Origin: Lithospermum erythrorhizon
Lineage: Eukaryota; Streptophyta; Magnoliopsida; Boraginales; Boraginaceae
Assembly (NCBI GenBank): GCA_019722365.1
Contig: JADFUC010000090.1
Location: 372,001 to 436,000, forward strand
Reading direction: 5' to 3'
DNA: 64,000 bases
In this document: positions 38,909-54,200 of the stretch, one piece after another
How the letters are laid out: each line of letters begins with the position of its first letter
Numbering within the stretch: position 1 is the first letter of the stretch
The notes under the pieces: generated by a model
What the model was told of the DNA's origin: nothing
The model's database searches: none
What the model saw: only the letters and a program-made list of their open reading frames with translations
Made by a program: the position numbers and the translations under genes

Positions 38909-39161
38909 CTTCCCTCCATTTCATAGTAACGCTTTTAACAATGCTAATTTATTCAAATCAGACGGCCGCTCTAATTAACGTAAAAAATTAACGCTCAAAA
39001 AGCTACTTTGCATTTCATTAACTCAAACAACATCTTCTATTTGGCTCACTCAGACAGTAAGAGAATCTACACTCCAACTATTTACATACTTCCAATATTT
39101 TAATAATTTTCTTATATAAAGTGCATTCTAAAAGCATTTCTTTATTAAGCAACAGAGGGAG
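38909..39161. mobile_element. Stowaway-like MITE, 253 bp
   Basis: The left end is CTTCCCTCCATTTCATAGTA and the right end, reverse-complemented, is CTCCCTCTGTTGCTTAATAA. Both match the Stowaway signature CTCCCTCCGTT and continue to a shared GCTTTTA. TA dinucleotides flank both sides (38,907-38,908 and 39,162-39,163), the expected target duplication. A non-autonomous Tc1/mariner derivative. Confidence 0.75.
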
Positions 39162-39212
39162 TACAAAGCATACACGCTCAAGGACCACCGTCAACATCTA
39201 CTATGCTAATAG

Positions 39213-39545
39213 GACAGATGACTTCATATATTATTTTAATTTCATTTAGATTATTTTCGATCACTAAATTGATCATTGTGTGACTTTTGAAATTGAAATT
39301 GATTTTTTTTTATACTTTTCACATTTTTTCGAGAATTTTTATCTTTCTATCATTCAGGACAGAATTAAAACTAAATGTAACAAATGACTTCATATATTAT
39401 TCTAGTTTCATTTAAATTATTTTCGATTACTAAATTTTATAAGCGAAATCGATCATCAAGTCAATTTTCAAGTTTCAAATTAATTTTTTTTTATACTTTT
39501 CACATTTTTTCAAAAATATTTTGATCTTTTCATCATTTATATATA
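39213..39545 (+). repeat. 166-bp tandem duplication
   Basis: ATGACTTCATATATTATT starts at 39,218 and again at 39,384. Both copies continue through TTCATTTA(G/A)ATTATTTTCG, ACTAAATT and TTTATACTTTTCACATTTTT. The copies differ by scattered substitutions and small gaps. Confidence 0.85.
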
Positions 39546-39593
39546 TAAATTAAAAACAACCTACTTATATTAACCAAAATATTAATTAAAATT

Positions 39594-39812
39594 TTATTTG
39601 ATTAAAAACCTCCATATCCCCACCCCCACCTCAATCAAATTCTTCTTCTTCTTCCTATTCGATTTCTTCATACCTCCATCTGAAGAAGAAGCAGAAGGTG
39701 GTGATGGTGGTGAAGCTGAAGTGCTCAAGTATCTGATGAAATTAATTGAGAGTTTCAAGAAAGATGAAGTCTTGTTTATTGATGATACTCTGCTTGAAAT
39801 AATAGTCGCCAT
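39594..39812 (-). pseudogene. Orphan coding fragment resembling a mitochondrial presequence
   Basis: An open frame of 72 codons. It begins MATIISSRVSSINKTSSFLK, then LSINFIRYLSTSASPP: rich in Ser and Arg, without acidic residues, and ending in an RYLSTS step, as in plant mitochondrial targeting peptides. It then becomes Ser/Pro-rich and basic and stops. No downstream exon was found, so this is probably the captured or stranded first exon of a nuclear gene for a mitochondrial protein. It could also be chance. Confidence 0.35.
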
Positions 39813-39975
39813 TGAGAGATTTATTGTTCAATTTCGAATGAGTTAGGTGCCTGAGAAGGTGGGGGTGAAGAATGATTCCGACGATGAGGTGAAACCGCGG
39901 CTGTGAGTGTGAGGGAGACTGAGATGCGAGGTTATTGACTTGGGATTTTGGAGTTTCCTAAAATATTAGAGACTT

Positions 39976-40168
39976 TTAAATAAAAAATTGGAAAGCATTA
40001 GATGTCAACTTCTTCTCAACATGTTCTTTAACCTGAACTAGCAAAGGCACAGCAGAAACATCAATTTCAGCTACTAGAGAAGCATTAGATGCCAACTTCT
40101 CAACAAGTTCATGTGAGCATATATTCTCAGGCAAGGACACAGCAGCTGTGCGGTTATCTTGTTGCTAC
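39976..40168 (-). pseudogene. Orphan coding fragment with an internal repeat
   Basis: About 63 codons are open on the minus strand with protein-like composition. The translation includes HELVEKLASNASLVAEIDVS, then AVPLLVQVKEHVEKKLTSNA. The motif (V)EK(K)L(A/T)SNA occurs twice about 31 residues apart, which shows at the DNA level as a repeated AGCATTAGATG(T/C)CAACTTC. No start codon is visible. I do not recognise the family. Confidence 0.35.
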
Positions 40169-40169
40169 A

Positions 40170-41520
40170 GATTTTGCTTGGGAAAGCTACATACTTGATA
40201 AGAAGGGGAGGGGGGTGAGAGATGACTCAAGGTTTGGGATGGAGCCATGGAGGTGGATGGTTTGGGGAAGATAATAGGGGAAGTGTGATTTACTTATATA
40301 TATAAACGATAAAAAAGATATAAAATGTCTTCGAAAAAAATGTGAAAATGCGTCAAATACTAAGCTTTCAGCCCTAAAATCACGCGCTTATCAATCCTCG
40401 CTTCCCAAGTTAAATTTCAAACATCTAAAACAAGTAATCCAGCGATCAAATCGAAAAATTTTGAAGAACGGGCTCCATTTCCCGAGTGATTCGCCCATGG
40501 TAATAATAAAGAGTGCACCGCGTGCCTTTAATGCATGGTCATACAAAATATTTTTTTTCTTCTTTTTATTTTTACTATTCATCCCACGCCGCTGGTTTTT
40601 TTTTTTGCTTTTGGCAAGTGCTCTTTTGTCTTGGCTTTTTTCCTCATTCGCAATTATCATCGAAGAAGTATTTTTATTAATAATTCGCTAAAATTGCTCG
40701 TATAATTATTCTATTAAGACAATCATCGATTGTACAATTTTCGCCGAGTATCATGAATCGCCATCAAGAAAACATTAGGAAATTAATAGAATCGCAAAAA
40801 CAGATCGATATATTTAAACAATCGCTTATAACGAAGTTAAAAATATTCGATGATTTATCACTTTAAATGCATTTTATGAAAGATATTTTTGATAATTTCT
40901 ATACATTTTTATAATTTCATGTAATCTCTATATATAAAATATTACTAATAATTTCTATATATTACATATTACTAACGATTTATAAAAGATTAAAAATGAC
41001 TCAATCATTTTTATTTTTGTTGAAATCAATTTTACTCAACTCGCCTCTAATTTCCATTATCATCAGAAAAACTTCCTGTCAACTTAATAGCGCGAAAGAC
41101 GAAGCTCGCTTTTCTTCAGTTCCGACACTTCATTCGACATACGCATACTATCAATAATAATTGCCAATAAAGCTTGCTTTCAGAAATCGAGTAGTTTTAT
41201 AAATGAATAAAATATTAATTAGTATGTAACAATTATTTCAAAACTAATGTTAGCTCATCATGAATCTTTTAATAATATAATAACAAGCAATTCAAAGATT
41301 TCTATTCCATCACCCTAATCCATCTTTCAACATGTTTCATTTCTTTTGTTTTGTCTTTTTACCTATGTTCTCTTTTAAATGAGGTATAGATGGAAGAAGG
41401 AACACTTTTATGCAATTTTCAACTATTTTATGAAGATATTATAGAGTTTGGTAGGTTAAAACATTCCATTTCAATGTTTTTATCATTCATTAAAATTCAA
41501 AAAAAATGTACTAATTGTAA
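40170..41520. other. Unassigned intergenic DNA
   Basis: No gene found. The stretch 40,330-41,160 is less A/T-rich, with many CG steps (for example ATCACGCGC, CGCGAAAGACGAAG), and may be an old transposon. The frames at 40,391-40,660 (-) and 40,461-40,691 (+) overlap each other and run through homopolymers, so both are dismissed. Confidence 0.4.
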
Positions 41521-41524
41521 TTGT

Positions 41525-41768
41525 TACTCCGTATTACTTCATCCGTTTCAAAATATATAATCATCTAAAAAAATTTACTTTTTACAATAATCGATTGTTA
41601 CAATTTTAATATTTTTACAATTCCAACGTAGTTTTTATATTTTAACGTAGCCTTTTTAATCCCAATATAGCTTTTCATAAATTCTAAATAAAATAATTTT
41701 TATATAAACAATCATATATTTTGAAACGGAAAGAATAATATATAATCTCGTTTTCTATAATACGGAGT
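41525..41768. mobile_element. Stowaway-like MITE, about 244 bp
   Basis: The left end TACTCCGTATTACTTCATCC is followed by GTTTCAAAATATATAATCAT. The right end mirrors it as ATCATATATTTTGAAACGGA ... ATACGGAGT. The pairing covers the outer ACTCCGTAT and the inner CCGTTTCAAAATATAT. The interior is A/T-rich. A clear target duplication is not seen. Confidence 0.7.
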
Positions 41769-42475
41769 GCATTGCTATTTGGCTACTTCAAATAACTTTC
41801 ATTTTAAATAAAATTATAAAGAAAAAAATGCTTGGATGCAAAGCAAATGGGAGAAGCATCTAGGAGCGTGTAGAACTAATACTACCGATTCGTGTGGTGA
41901 TGGGTAAAGAGTCTTTTTCCCACCAACAAAAGAAAATTAAAGTGATCTTATATTATTGAAATAATTAAAAGTTATAATGTATTTGAGACCAACCCGCTAG
42001 TAAATTAAAACAATTTAAGATTGATATAGTATATTCGTTTCAATTAATAGGTCGACAAAGATTGCGTGCTTTATTGACACAATAATTTACGATATATCAA
42101 TGCGATAATAAGCATAATATTTCTTTTAAAAAGTTGGGATTCCGTTCTCTTAAGATCTTATACCATTTTTATATGTAATCTCGTATTTGTAATTGAGTCA
42201 TAGATTGAGACATATAATCAAGTGACAACAAACTATACTTTATTTTTTACTATAATAAAAATAATATTAATTTAAAATTGAATTTATACCTATAAAAATT
42301 CCACATAATTTTTCAATTTTGAAAATTAAAAATTCAGCATAAAAGTAGAAAAACAGCAACTACATTTCCTAATTATGAGGCCAAATTTGTGCACAACCAC
42401 CACACAAAGCAAAGAACAAGTCAAGAAAGCCTTCCAATAACGTGTATGGGTAGCTCACCAACACCTCACAAACAC

Positions 42476-42546
42476 CACGTGTAACACTCCCATTGGTTAA
42501 TCCTCACAGCAAATTGAATCGAGTCGGCCTATTTTCCCTATAAAAC
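42476..42546 (+). promoter_or_regulatory. Core promoter of the polyubiquitin gene
   Basis: A TATA box, CTATAAAACGAG, lies at 42,539-42,550. A G-box CACGTG is at 42,476-42,481, and CCAAT-type elements flank it (CCAATAACG near 42,434; CCCATTGG near 42,490). Transcription should start about 30 bp downstream, near 42,570, within a CT-rich leader. Confidence 0.7.
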
Positions 42547-42636
42547 GAGTCTCAACCTCACCCTTTCTTCACATCTCAATTCTTATCTCAAATATCCCAA
42601 ATTAATTGTCCACTTTCTTCAAATCCTCTTTTCAAG

Positions 42637-44966
<2,330 letters not shown>

Positions 44967-45142
44967 ATGCCGAGATGACGGCTCTTTGTGGTGTTTATGC
45001 TGGTTCTCTAATATGTGTTCTTGTGTTACCTGTGCCATGTAATGGCTGAAAAACAATTGTGTTCTATATGTTTCTGGGATTTGGAGGTTGTGTTTAGTGT
45101 TCTTTTGTTTTGGGATGATGAAAAATTCATCATGGTGGTGTT

Positions 45143-45148
45143 AATAAA
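45143..45148 (+). terminator. Polyadenylation signal of the polyubiquitin gene
   Basis: A canonical AATAAA lies 177 bp after the stop codon, followed by T-rich sequence. Confidence 0.6.
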
Positions 45149-46613
45149 ATCTTAATGTTCTGTGTTTAATCGTTTCCTCTGGTTTTACATGTTTCATTTT
45201 AGTAAATGCTATTACTAGTAATGATCTGAGTTTGGATTCTTTATCCATTGTTTACAGACAATGGAAAAAGCCTCCATCACTAACATTGAACAGTCATGAT
45301 ATTTGTTCTATTTCAAAATTATGATTTTTTGCATGAATGACCTTGGTAATTCGAAATATTAGTAATTTAAGAAAGTACAAGGGTAAAAAATCGAAATGAT
45401 TATTTTATCTCTAGGTCTTGCATGGAAGACCAACCTTAAAAAAAGGCCTCTAATCTGATACAACGAGCAGTTTGCGTTGTACCTCAGATTTATTTCACTC
45501 AGTGTCCCAAAAAGATGACTAAAATTGTGGACATTTTATCTATCTATTTGTCATCATTTTTATTCAATTCATCCTTGTTTTGCGGATCAGGTAACAATTT
45601 ACACTCCCATTATTTAATTTTTCGATCATGATTCTTCTTTCTGTTATTCATTTGCCTCTCATACTTTCTTCATAGGTAAATTCTTATCAATTATTTGGAT
45701 ATATGTTATTATTATAAATGTTGGTGAGTTTTTTTGGCTGTTTAAAATTTTGCCCTTATGTCAATAGACTCATTTTGTAGGTAATTTGTTGTTTCTTTTC
45801 AGATTAATTGTTAAAAATGTGATCTTTTTAATTATCTGTCTAGAATATTGACTTGTTTGGTAGTACTAATATTTTCTTCTTTTTTGTGCATTTGCCATTA
45901 TTAGTAGTCAGTTTACAATTATTGGCAATTGTTTATCCTGGATGTTCTATAATGTTAAATTGGATTTGGTTGCCATTTCTGTGGTGTGTAATATGTCTTC
46001 TGATGTTGGAAGGTCTCTAGAATTTGTTTAAAGTTTTTTTTCTTCAACTCATTTTCTGTTTAAGTTTCCCTTATGTAAATAATATTAAACTCAGATTTGT
46101 GGGTAATTCATTGTTTGTTTTGGAATTAATTGTTAAAAACGCTATTTTTTAACTAACTGTTGAATCGCCTTTTTCGTAATATATTGTTGTCATTTTTGTG
46201 AGCATTTACCATTATTTTTTGTGAGTTTACAAACATTGGCATTGGCAATAGTCTACCCCTGAATGCTCTTAAACTTGTAACTGGTTGCCACCCTTGATGT
46301 TGTGTAATATGTTTCTGAGGTTGGGTGGTCTTTAGAATTTGTTTGTGTGAATATAGTTTATTAGGAATCGGGACTTCTATAAAGTCGAGTTTATGGGGTT
46401 AACAGAATTGATGAGCCAACATTGGTCTGAGACGTTGTATTCGTATATCCATCTGCTGGTAATAAGGCTCGGTTTGGTTTTTCTTTAGCTAAAAAGTTGT
46501 TTCTTCTGATATTGTTTCCTTGATTGTTATGGATCACAGGTCTGAGACTCTGAGTTTACGTTCTTTGACGGAGATTTGTTTTCGATAGTATTCTTGATCA
46601 ACATCCCAGTTTC
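45149..46613 (+). other. Promoter, leader and probable leader intron of the eIF1 gene
   Basis: A likely leader exon ends at GCGGATCAG|GTAACA (about 45,590). From there to the start codon the DNA is T-rich and intron-like. It contains an internal 315-bp duplication (45,750-46,033 and 46,065-46,348), listed separately. The segment at 45,505-45,545 (TGTCCCAAAAAGATGA) resembles a Stowaway-type end, like the one in the ubiquitin leader intron. The acceptor used before 46,614 is unclear. Confidence 0.45.
45750..46348 (+). repeat. 315-bp tandem duplication in the eIF1 leader
   Basis: CCCTTATGT starts at 45,753 and 46,068. Both copies then share AATTGTTAAAAA, TT(G/A)CCATTATT, CAGTTTACA/GAGTTTACA, GGTTGCCA, TGTGTAATATGT and TAGAATTTGTTT at the same spacing. 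The copies have diverged by substitutions and small gaps. Confidence 0.85.
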
Positions 46614-47468
46614 ATGTCTGAACTCGACCTCCAGGTTCCAAATGCTTTTGGTATGTGGCACATTTCTTCAAGTAGCTGGTTTTCCCTCGATCAGCTTATT
46701 TCCATATTTCTTCTTAAGTTTCATGTCTTGAACCGAAAGGTTGATCAACTATTTTATCATCGCTTGCAGATCCCTTTGCCGAGGCAAATGCTGAAAATTC
46801 TGGTGCTGGGTCGAAGGATTATGTTCATATCCGTGTGCAACAGCGCAATGGTAGGAAAAGCCTGACAACTGTACAAGGATTGAATAAGGAATTCAGCTAT
46901 AATAGAATACTTAAGGATCTTAAGCAAAAGTTCTGCTGTAATGGAACTGTTGTTCAGGACCCTGAACTCGGACAGGTTGGTTTTTGATTTAGTTTTCAAC
47001 TATCAACCTTGATATTTGATTGTGTTGCTGAAATTCTAAAATACCTTTTTATCATCTAGGTGATTCAACTGCAAGGGGATCAGCGGAAGAATGTGTCGAC
47101 TTTTCTAACTGAGGTAATAATCCTTACCTTGTGTTCTTACGTTTCTGTATCATTACACCAGTTAGAGTATAAAAGGGTCACAGTATTAGCTCTAAGGCCT
47201 TTACAGAAATCTATTCTGTTAGTATTTTGTCCTTTTTATACAAGCATTCTTTTTTACTGTTTACCATCTTGCCACTCCAAAATGGTAGAAAAGGAGGGGG
47301 GGTGTTAATTCTGTAAAACAACAATGCAAGCCATCTCTTTTCGTTGTGATAATTTTTATGCATTGAATTTTCCCTCAATAGAAATATTGTACTTACCATT
47401 TCGTAATCGTTGTTTCTTGGCAGAACGGTATTGTGAAGAAGGAACATATCAAGATTCACGGTTTTTGA
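46614..47468 (+). CDS. SUI1: Translation initiation factor eIF1 (SUI1)
   Basis: Four exons, 46,614-46,650, 46,770-46,975, 47,060-47,113 and 47,424-47,468, sum exactly to 113 residues, the usual plant length. The protein opens MSELDLQVPNAFDPFAEANA and carries the SUI1 core: YVHIRVQQRNGRKSLTTVQG, YNRILKDLKQKFCCNGTVV, then GQVIQLQGDQRKNVSTFL, ending HIKIHGF. Family knowledge: eIF1 binds the 40S subunit near the P site and enforces correct AUG choice during scanning. The gene is convergent with the RabGAP gene. Confidence 0.96.
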
Positions 47469-48246
47469 GTTTCAAGATACATAACCATAGAAGGGATCAT
47501 CTGTCTCATTTGATGATCTTATGCCACATAATCATTCATCTAGATGTCCTTCAAATAGTTCTCATCCTCCAATCTTGAATGGGATTGTAAAAGTAACTTA
47601 TAGTCTTATATTAGCTTTGTGGTGTGGTTGTTGTAGTTATTTACATATTTGTAATGATGCCTAGATACTTTGTAGTCTCTATGCAGATGCTAAACAATTA
47701 TTTATGTTGGTTTGCCTCAATTGCTTAATCTCATTTGATCAATGCTGTCTTTTATAGTAAATGAATGAGTTTTACATTGACCAAGATGGAGTTATTTCCT
47801 AAACCTTGAGTATGAGTCATCATAAAAAGAATGAAAGACGAAGATAAAACCACTTATAATCGAAAGAAAGAAAGGATTCGAGTCATCATAACAGTCATGA
47901 ATGGTATATGTTGAATGTATGCAATAAACTATAATGCTGGAGTAAAAGTAAATTTCATCATACAGTTGTATACAATACAAGTATTCAGAGTAATCGACTC
48001 TTGATATGTTGAATTAGGAAGGAAAATAGTCGAAATTTCTTTCGTCTACAACAATGGCCTACAATTACATATTCACTTGTATAAATTGATACAAAAAGAT
48101 AGTATCAACAATACACTTTTCGAGTAATGAGACACTAGTTGAGATAAATATACACTTGGCTGAGTTGTCTCATCAATTCAAGTACAGTGGCTTTATGTAT
48201 CTCCGGAATAGTAATTACATTGCTACTCATGACTTGAAAAATCCTC
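47469..48246. other. Convergent intergenic region between eIF1 and the RabGAP gene
   Basis: The 3' UTRs of the two genes lie here. The sequence is AT-rich with no coding signal or repeat that I can see. Confidence 0.5.
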
Positions 48247-51200
48247 TCATGGTGCCTTCTTGGCCTGCACCGACTGCGATGAACAACAGAAGACAACAAT
48301 GGCATTTTCAATCAGTTAAACAATGAAATAGTTGGTTCAGTATTCAGTAATAATAGAATTGCAAAGATTTTCTAGTATGATGTCAATTCTGGTTGTGGTG
48401 CAGTTAAAAAGGTGTTTTACTAACGACGCTTAGTCTTAGTTATGTCTATGTCGTGTTCCAATATGCTTTTTGATTGCAGAAGGGTATAGAACTAGGTGAG
48501 TCCAGGAGAAGGTTGACTATGAGTACCTTTCTTAAGTACTTCTTGTGAACTTTGAGAGCTCCAGTGCAAGCCTTTTTGGCATCTAAGTTACCTGTTATGT
48601 CATTCAAAATCTGCATACCAAGAACGATAAAAATGAGCATATTGATACAGAAATGAAAGAAGAGAGCAGCTTCACAATGGAAATATTATATATTTCGGTA
48701 CTAGGAGTACCCACAGATTTCTTTCTGGATATTCTAAGCAGTTCAAAATGAATAGATCAATAATGATAGAAACGACAGGACAGATTAATATTTTTTTCGG
48801 AATATCTACATGGGGAATCAGTAATATTATCGTCAATTGAAAATTTTAGACTTGAGTCGCAAACATATGAAGAGCTGAAAATGTAAAATTAGGTGGATAG
48901 ATTCCTGTTATTAATGTAAATTTAATCTAATACCTGCAATCTTCTCCATATGAAAGTTTTCAGTAAAACGGTGATCTTATAAGTGAATTATTCAAAGTTA
49001 GACATCTGACCTTAACAACATCATCTAGTCCTCGAGCTTCAGTTAACAACTTTGCGCTCCTATCCTTCAGGACACTGGCTACAAGGAAAACTGAAATAGG
49101 TAGAGGGGTGTCGGTTCCACTCCTCACGTATTCCCGTTCAAATTTCCCAAACTGACGCATTGACTTGGGTTTAACCTTCGATCCTTCAGATTTTTCAACT
49201 GCAGCTTCAGGATCCTCATAGAGGAGGAACAATTCCGGATCATACTCGAGTGCCCACATCATCTGTTATAAGATTAACATCCATTCTAAATGATAGTTGG
49301 AAAGAATATATGCTCAATAATACCAAAAAATTTCTAACTGAAGGTCCTACAGCACCCATTGACATCCTTTTCTTCTGAAATGGCAAACTATGCAGGTCAT
49401 CAAAGAAAATTGAATGAACACGCTACTAGATCTTAGAGATAATAGAAAACTTGTATACTGTTAATTTTAAATGTTTTTTAGTTGTGCCATATACCTCCAG
49501 ACTGAATGCTTTCTTGTTTATATATGTGCTTAGACTTGTCGGGAGTGTTTAACAGTGTTACCACCATAATGCCACAAGCTAAAAAGAAAATATGTTGCTC
49601 ATGTGGTCTTCAGTAACAGAAAAAATGAGTGTACATGTGCTAGCCAGCCAAATCATGTATTTAAAAAGAACAAGAGTTACCTCCCAAAGGTATAATGAAT
49701 CACAGAATGAGAATTCTCTGCGAAAACAAACCATAAGCATGCGCACAGCAAACAAATAATTGCCTCCACCTAGGTGTTCTGCCAGGATCAGAAGACAACT
49801 CCAAGTCATATTCTAATAAGACCATGCTAGAAAAATTATGAACAGATCAACAGAAGAAATAAGGATCTGGAAAAATGAATAATCATTCTTGACGAAATTA
49901 AACTTGGAGAGTCGGCGACAAGTTTTAAAAAAGCACTGAACATTTAATCTTTACACTTGAATATAGATAATGCATTGTCAGTTTAAGAGTACACTAAATA
50001 AGCAGAGATTATACCCAGGTGTTGATGGAGTTTAGGGTCAATGACTTGAGTTACGGAAGCTAGATTCTCGAGTTGAGACTCGACACCAACAGAGGTGTCA
50101 GTGCATCTGAAATTTCCTCGCTTTAAAATTCCAAAGAAGAACAAATACCATAAGCAACTCAAATTAATAATTCATAATAACTATAAAAAATCATCAGAGA
50201 GTACAGGACTGAATCAGTCAGCAGAGTACAAGATTTCAGCAATTTCATTTTCAGTAAATTAAGCCACATTTCCCCTCCATAGTACTGGTTACAAGGTCCA
50301 CTATAGATATAACTGGATACAAATTATTAAAGAGATCGCCTACCATATTTTGCGTGCATAATAGTTTCAACCAATAATGAATAGATTGGGGCTTGGTACT
50401 ATCAGGGATGAAGTAACTTGATGATAGGCATAGTGAAATAGTACAACTAGCGAGTAAATTTCAGCTAACTCTGATTTGAAAAGGAATCCAACGCCAATAA
50501 AAGGCATTGGGTTTCATATCATCAGGTTCAATGAGATGTTTTTAGTAAGAAGAAGGGATCAGAAAGTTATTAGAAAGGAACTCTTCCTTCATAAAAACAT
50601 TATATGCCACTAATGGGGACATTTTCAGCTTTTTAAGATCACAAATAATTTCAACCAGAAAAGAACAGTATCGTTGTAGACCAGTAACAAACATAGAGAT
50701 TTAATAAAAATAAAATGCATATAGTTTATATGGAGATGATCGAACTGATATAAGAAGAGTAAAGACATACTAATTTGCGCATCATATGTTCAAAGCACCA
50801 AAATGAATCTGCTTCATCATCAAGCACCATAATCATGGGGGAGCTCAGATCGCTCATTCCTGCAGATCATCCAGAAAAGAATTTTGGTCAGAAATATTTG
50901 CCAGCAACAAGATAATGGTGACAGTCAATCAATATTGATAGTAGATCTTATCCAAATCCAATATAGTGCTTATGCAAGTGATGCATCTAATTGATCATTT
51001 CAAACACTGAATGAAGAATATAAAAGGATCGAATAGGAAAGGATGAGCCTGAATTTGTAAGAGAAGAAGAAAACCTATAATTTGAAAGTGTTGTCCATTT
51101 ACTCCATTACTTACAGTCACAGATAAGAGTAAAAGTACCATAAAAGCTTTGCAATATATCATGGAGGGGCAGGTGAATATATACGAATACAAAATTGGCA

Positions 51201-54200
51201 GGCCATAATGGCTCCATTTCATAGGCTAATCATCTATTATTTCTCAACATGCTGATAGTAGGTGACGAGTGGATCTGGATCTTAAACAAATACAATACCT
51301 AAGAAACAGGTTAAATCTACTATTCTACTGGGAATACCATTTCAATTTAAACAAACCAATCACTTTGTATGAAGCAGAAATTTATTGGACAACTATTACA
51401 CATGGCTCATAATGAAACAAACCAAGCACTTTGAAGGGAGCACAATATTTTTGGACAATTTTTACACATAGCTTATCTATTATAGATCAATTCAGAAAAA
51501 AATATATAATGTTGGCAGGTGCATGCAATATATCGGTGAGTGTTCAATAAACAGGAAAACCAACCTTGACAGTATCCAACATCTTTATCGAACCAAGCAT
51601 AAACAGAAAGAATATCCCAAAGCTTTGCTAAATTTTCTTGTTTTTCATAAAAAACTAACGTCCTATCAGTGCGTTTCACATCAAGACCTGGAAGAATGAA
51701 CAATTCACAGTAATAGGTTAGAAAACACATAATTGAGGAGTGTGGAATTAATTTATGGGATATTCATGACATCTTAACCTAATCTATGAAGTAAAATCAC
51801 ACTGCAATGAACTACTTATAATGAATACTAGATACGAACCTATTTGATGCAAGGTACGCTTCCACTCAATTACTTTCTTATCTGTTTCTTTTATAGAAAC
51901 AAATAAATCTCCTGTGCCAGAGATGAAATCCGTTAGAATTTATGCACAATGTGCAAAATTTCATCTATCTGCAGTTAGATACACACCAAAAGTTGAAAGC
52001 TTCAAAGTTGTAAGTCTTACCACTATCTCGATGCCCATAAGCTGCTTCCTTTGCGGCCTTTGCCTCTTGCAATACTAAAGGATCTTCAATAGGATCGCCA
52101 CTTTCAGTGATGATAGGAGCAGTAATAAACCTGCCACTTCCTATCACTGGAAACATGAGGCGACATTCTTCTTTCAATACAGAATATTGATCCCTGAGAT
52201 TATACACCGCAAAGAAAAGATTTGAAGGGAAAAAATCATATTACATGTAAGTGAAGCTGGTATAAAATGCAACATAGAGTTTTGTGTTATTCAATAAATT
52301 ATTATTCCCTGTATTTTTATCCCTCTTATCTTATTATGGATGAACAATAAAAAAAGCGTGTATTATAAGTTCTATATTAATCCAAATGCAGTATGTTCCT
52401 TTGGCTAAGGCTTTGCTTCTTTAGTTTATCAATTAACACAGATAATTAGAATTTCACCAAAGAAGTAGAAATGGATAATGCCGGCAAACTGAGCAATTAA
52501 GGGGAATGTATGTGCATTTACTTAAACAAGTTCTACTTATATGTTGAAGGAAAATCAACTTTGCAATGCTTGAGAAAGGCCACCTGACAATGAAGCTTAC
52601 AAGTTCATCTAAGTATAAAAAATATAGTTTTTGAAAGTTGAAGCAAACTATAGTTCTCTAGATACTCATTCTGCCAACAGATGATAAGTTTATCAATTTT
52701 CATATGGATCATTTTGAATATCAGATACTTTCAATCGTGCTGGCAAGATGATCCAAGACAATCTATAGGAGTCTATAATAATCTGATTGTAACTGTTTCA
52801 TGGCAAATAGTCCTGATTGTGACAGCACTAGTGGGATGGATTTCTTTATTCTTGCAACTATGAAATGGGATACCTGCGTCTTTGTCGTAGTTCATTTCGC
52901 TCCTCAAAAGTGCTGTTAGGGTCATAACAACCAAGTAAAAATTCCCAAACTTCACCACGTATTGTTGGATGGATCCCCTATTTTGACAAGACGTTTTAGA
53001 GAACTTGCAATGAAGACAGAATCACAGATATTGCTTACTAGAAACTGTGTTTATCTCATCGATCATGACAATGACAAGCCTGAGTTCGAACATGAATTTA
53101 TAGTAAGAATGTAAGACCCAACTCTTCTTGAGATCCACTAGACTATAACAAGTACTTCAATAAGAAGCGACCAGCATACTCACATAATTCAAACGTATGT
53201 CATACTTTTCACGTCATTGTTAACCTCTTACGCTACTATTCTTACAACTGGGGTCCTACAACCAGATAGGAAGTAGAGATAATCACTAAATTGAATCAAC
53301 TACTATGGAAGATCTTTAGTGAATGGATACATATATGAATTTGTAAGCATATTAGGGGCTGTAGAGGAGTTTCTTTGCCTGAATATCACAACAGCTGTTT
53401 ATAAAAGTAATATTTAATGACTTAATAGGGACACTAAAACACAATCTCCATATATATTCACAATAGAGCTGTACTGCTGACAACATATGCATCCGTTCAT
53501 CGAGTGGTACTCTCCTCACGAAGTAAATAAGTTGGTTACACACCACTAAGATAGTTAGAACTAGAAAGCATCTTATCTTGGAGAAAAACTTACCCCACGA
53601 TGTATTCGCCTGAGAGTTTTAGCAATATTGAGATGACCTTCGGGGCTAAATGCAGCTTTCCATTTCCGCACACTTAAGGTTTTGCCAGACTGGACACAAA
53701 ATTATTGAGTAAATGCAAGTGGTTTGATAAAAAGCATATGAGTAGAACACTAATTAGAATCAAGGAAACAGAGATGTTAAATCATATGAGGAGAACACTA
53801 AACAGAATCAAGGAAACAGAGATGGCTAAATTATCAATAGGTATGTCATATAATAAGTCATGGCTAGCTGAACTTCTGATCCCTTAAAAGAAAATTAAAC
53901 ATGTCAGGATAACTTGTTGACTTTCATAATGTTTGAAAATATCCTGGAAAATTCCAGATCCTATGTATTCATGGAGATACGTTTGGCATAAGCCTATTAG
54001 TAACGTTACTAACATCCCCGAACTCCTTTGGCTTTACTCTCTTTCCAATTCCTATTACAACAAAGTAGTAGCACACCCCCTTGAATTTGAATGTTTTATT
54101 CTTGAACACTTCGTTTTTTTTTTCTTTTCCTAATATTACTTAAAGATATAATATTTACTCATGGGAAGGGGAAACAAGAATATTTATGATCTATCATACC

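Noticed and set aside
39598..39846. 82-codon plus-strand frame with an acidic, Gly-rich centre
   Set aside because: Antisense to the presequence-like frame and includes a poly-Phe run; only one strand can be the relic, and the minus strand looks more protein-like.
40461..40691. Overlapping sense and antisense frames around 40.4-40.7 kb
   Set aside because: Both run through poly-T/poly-A tracts giving Phe- or Lys-rich translations; no domain.
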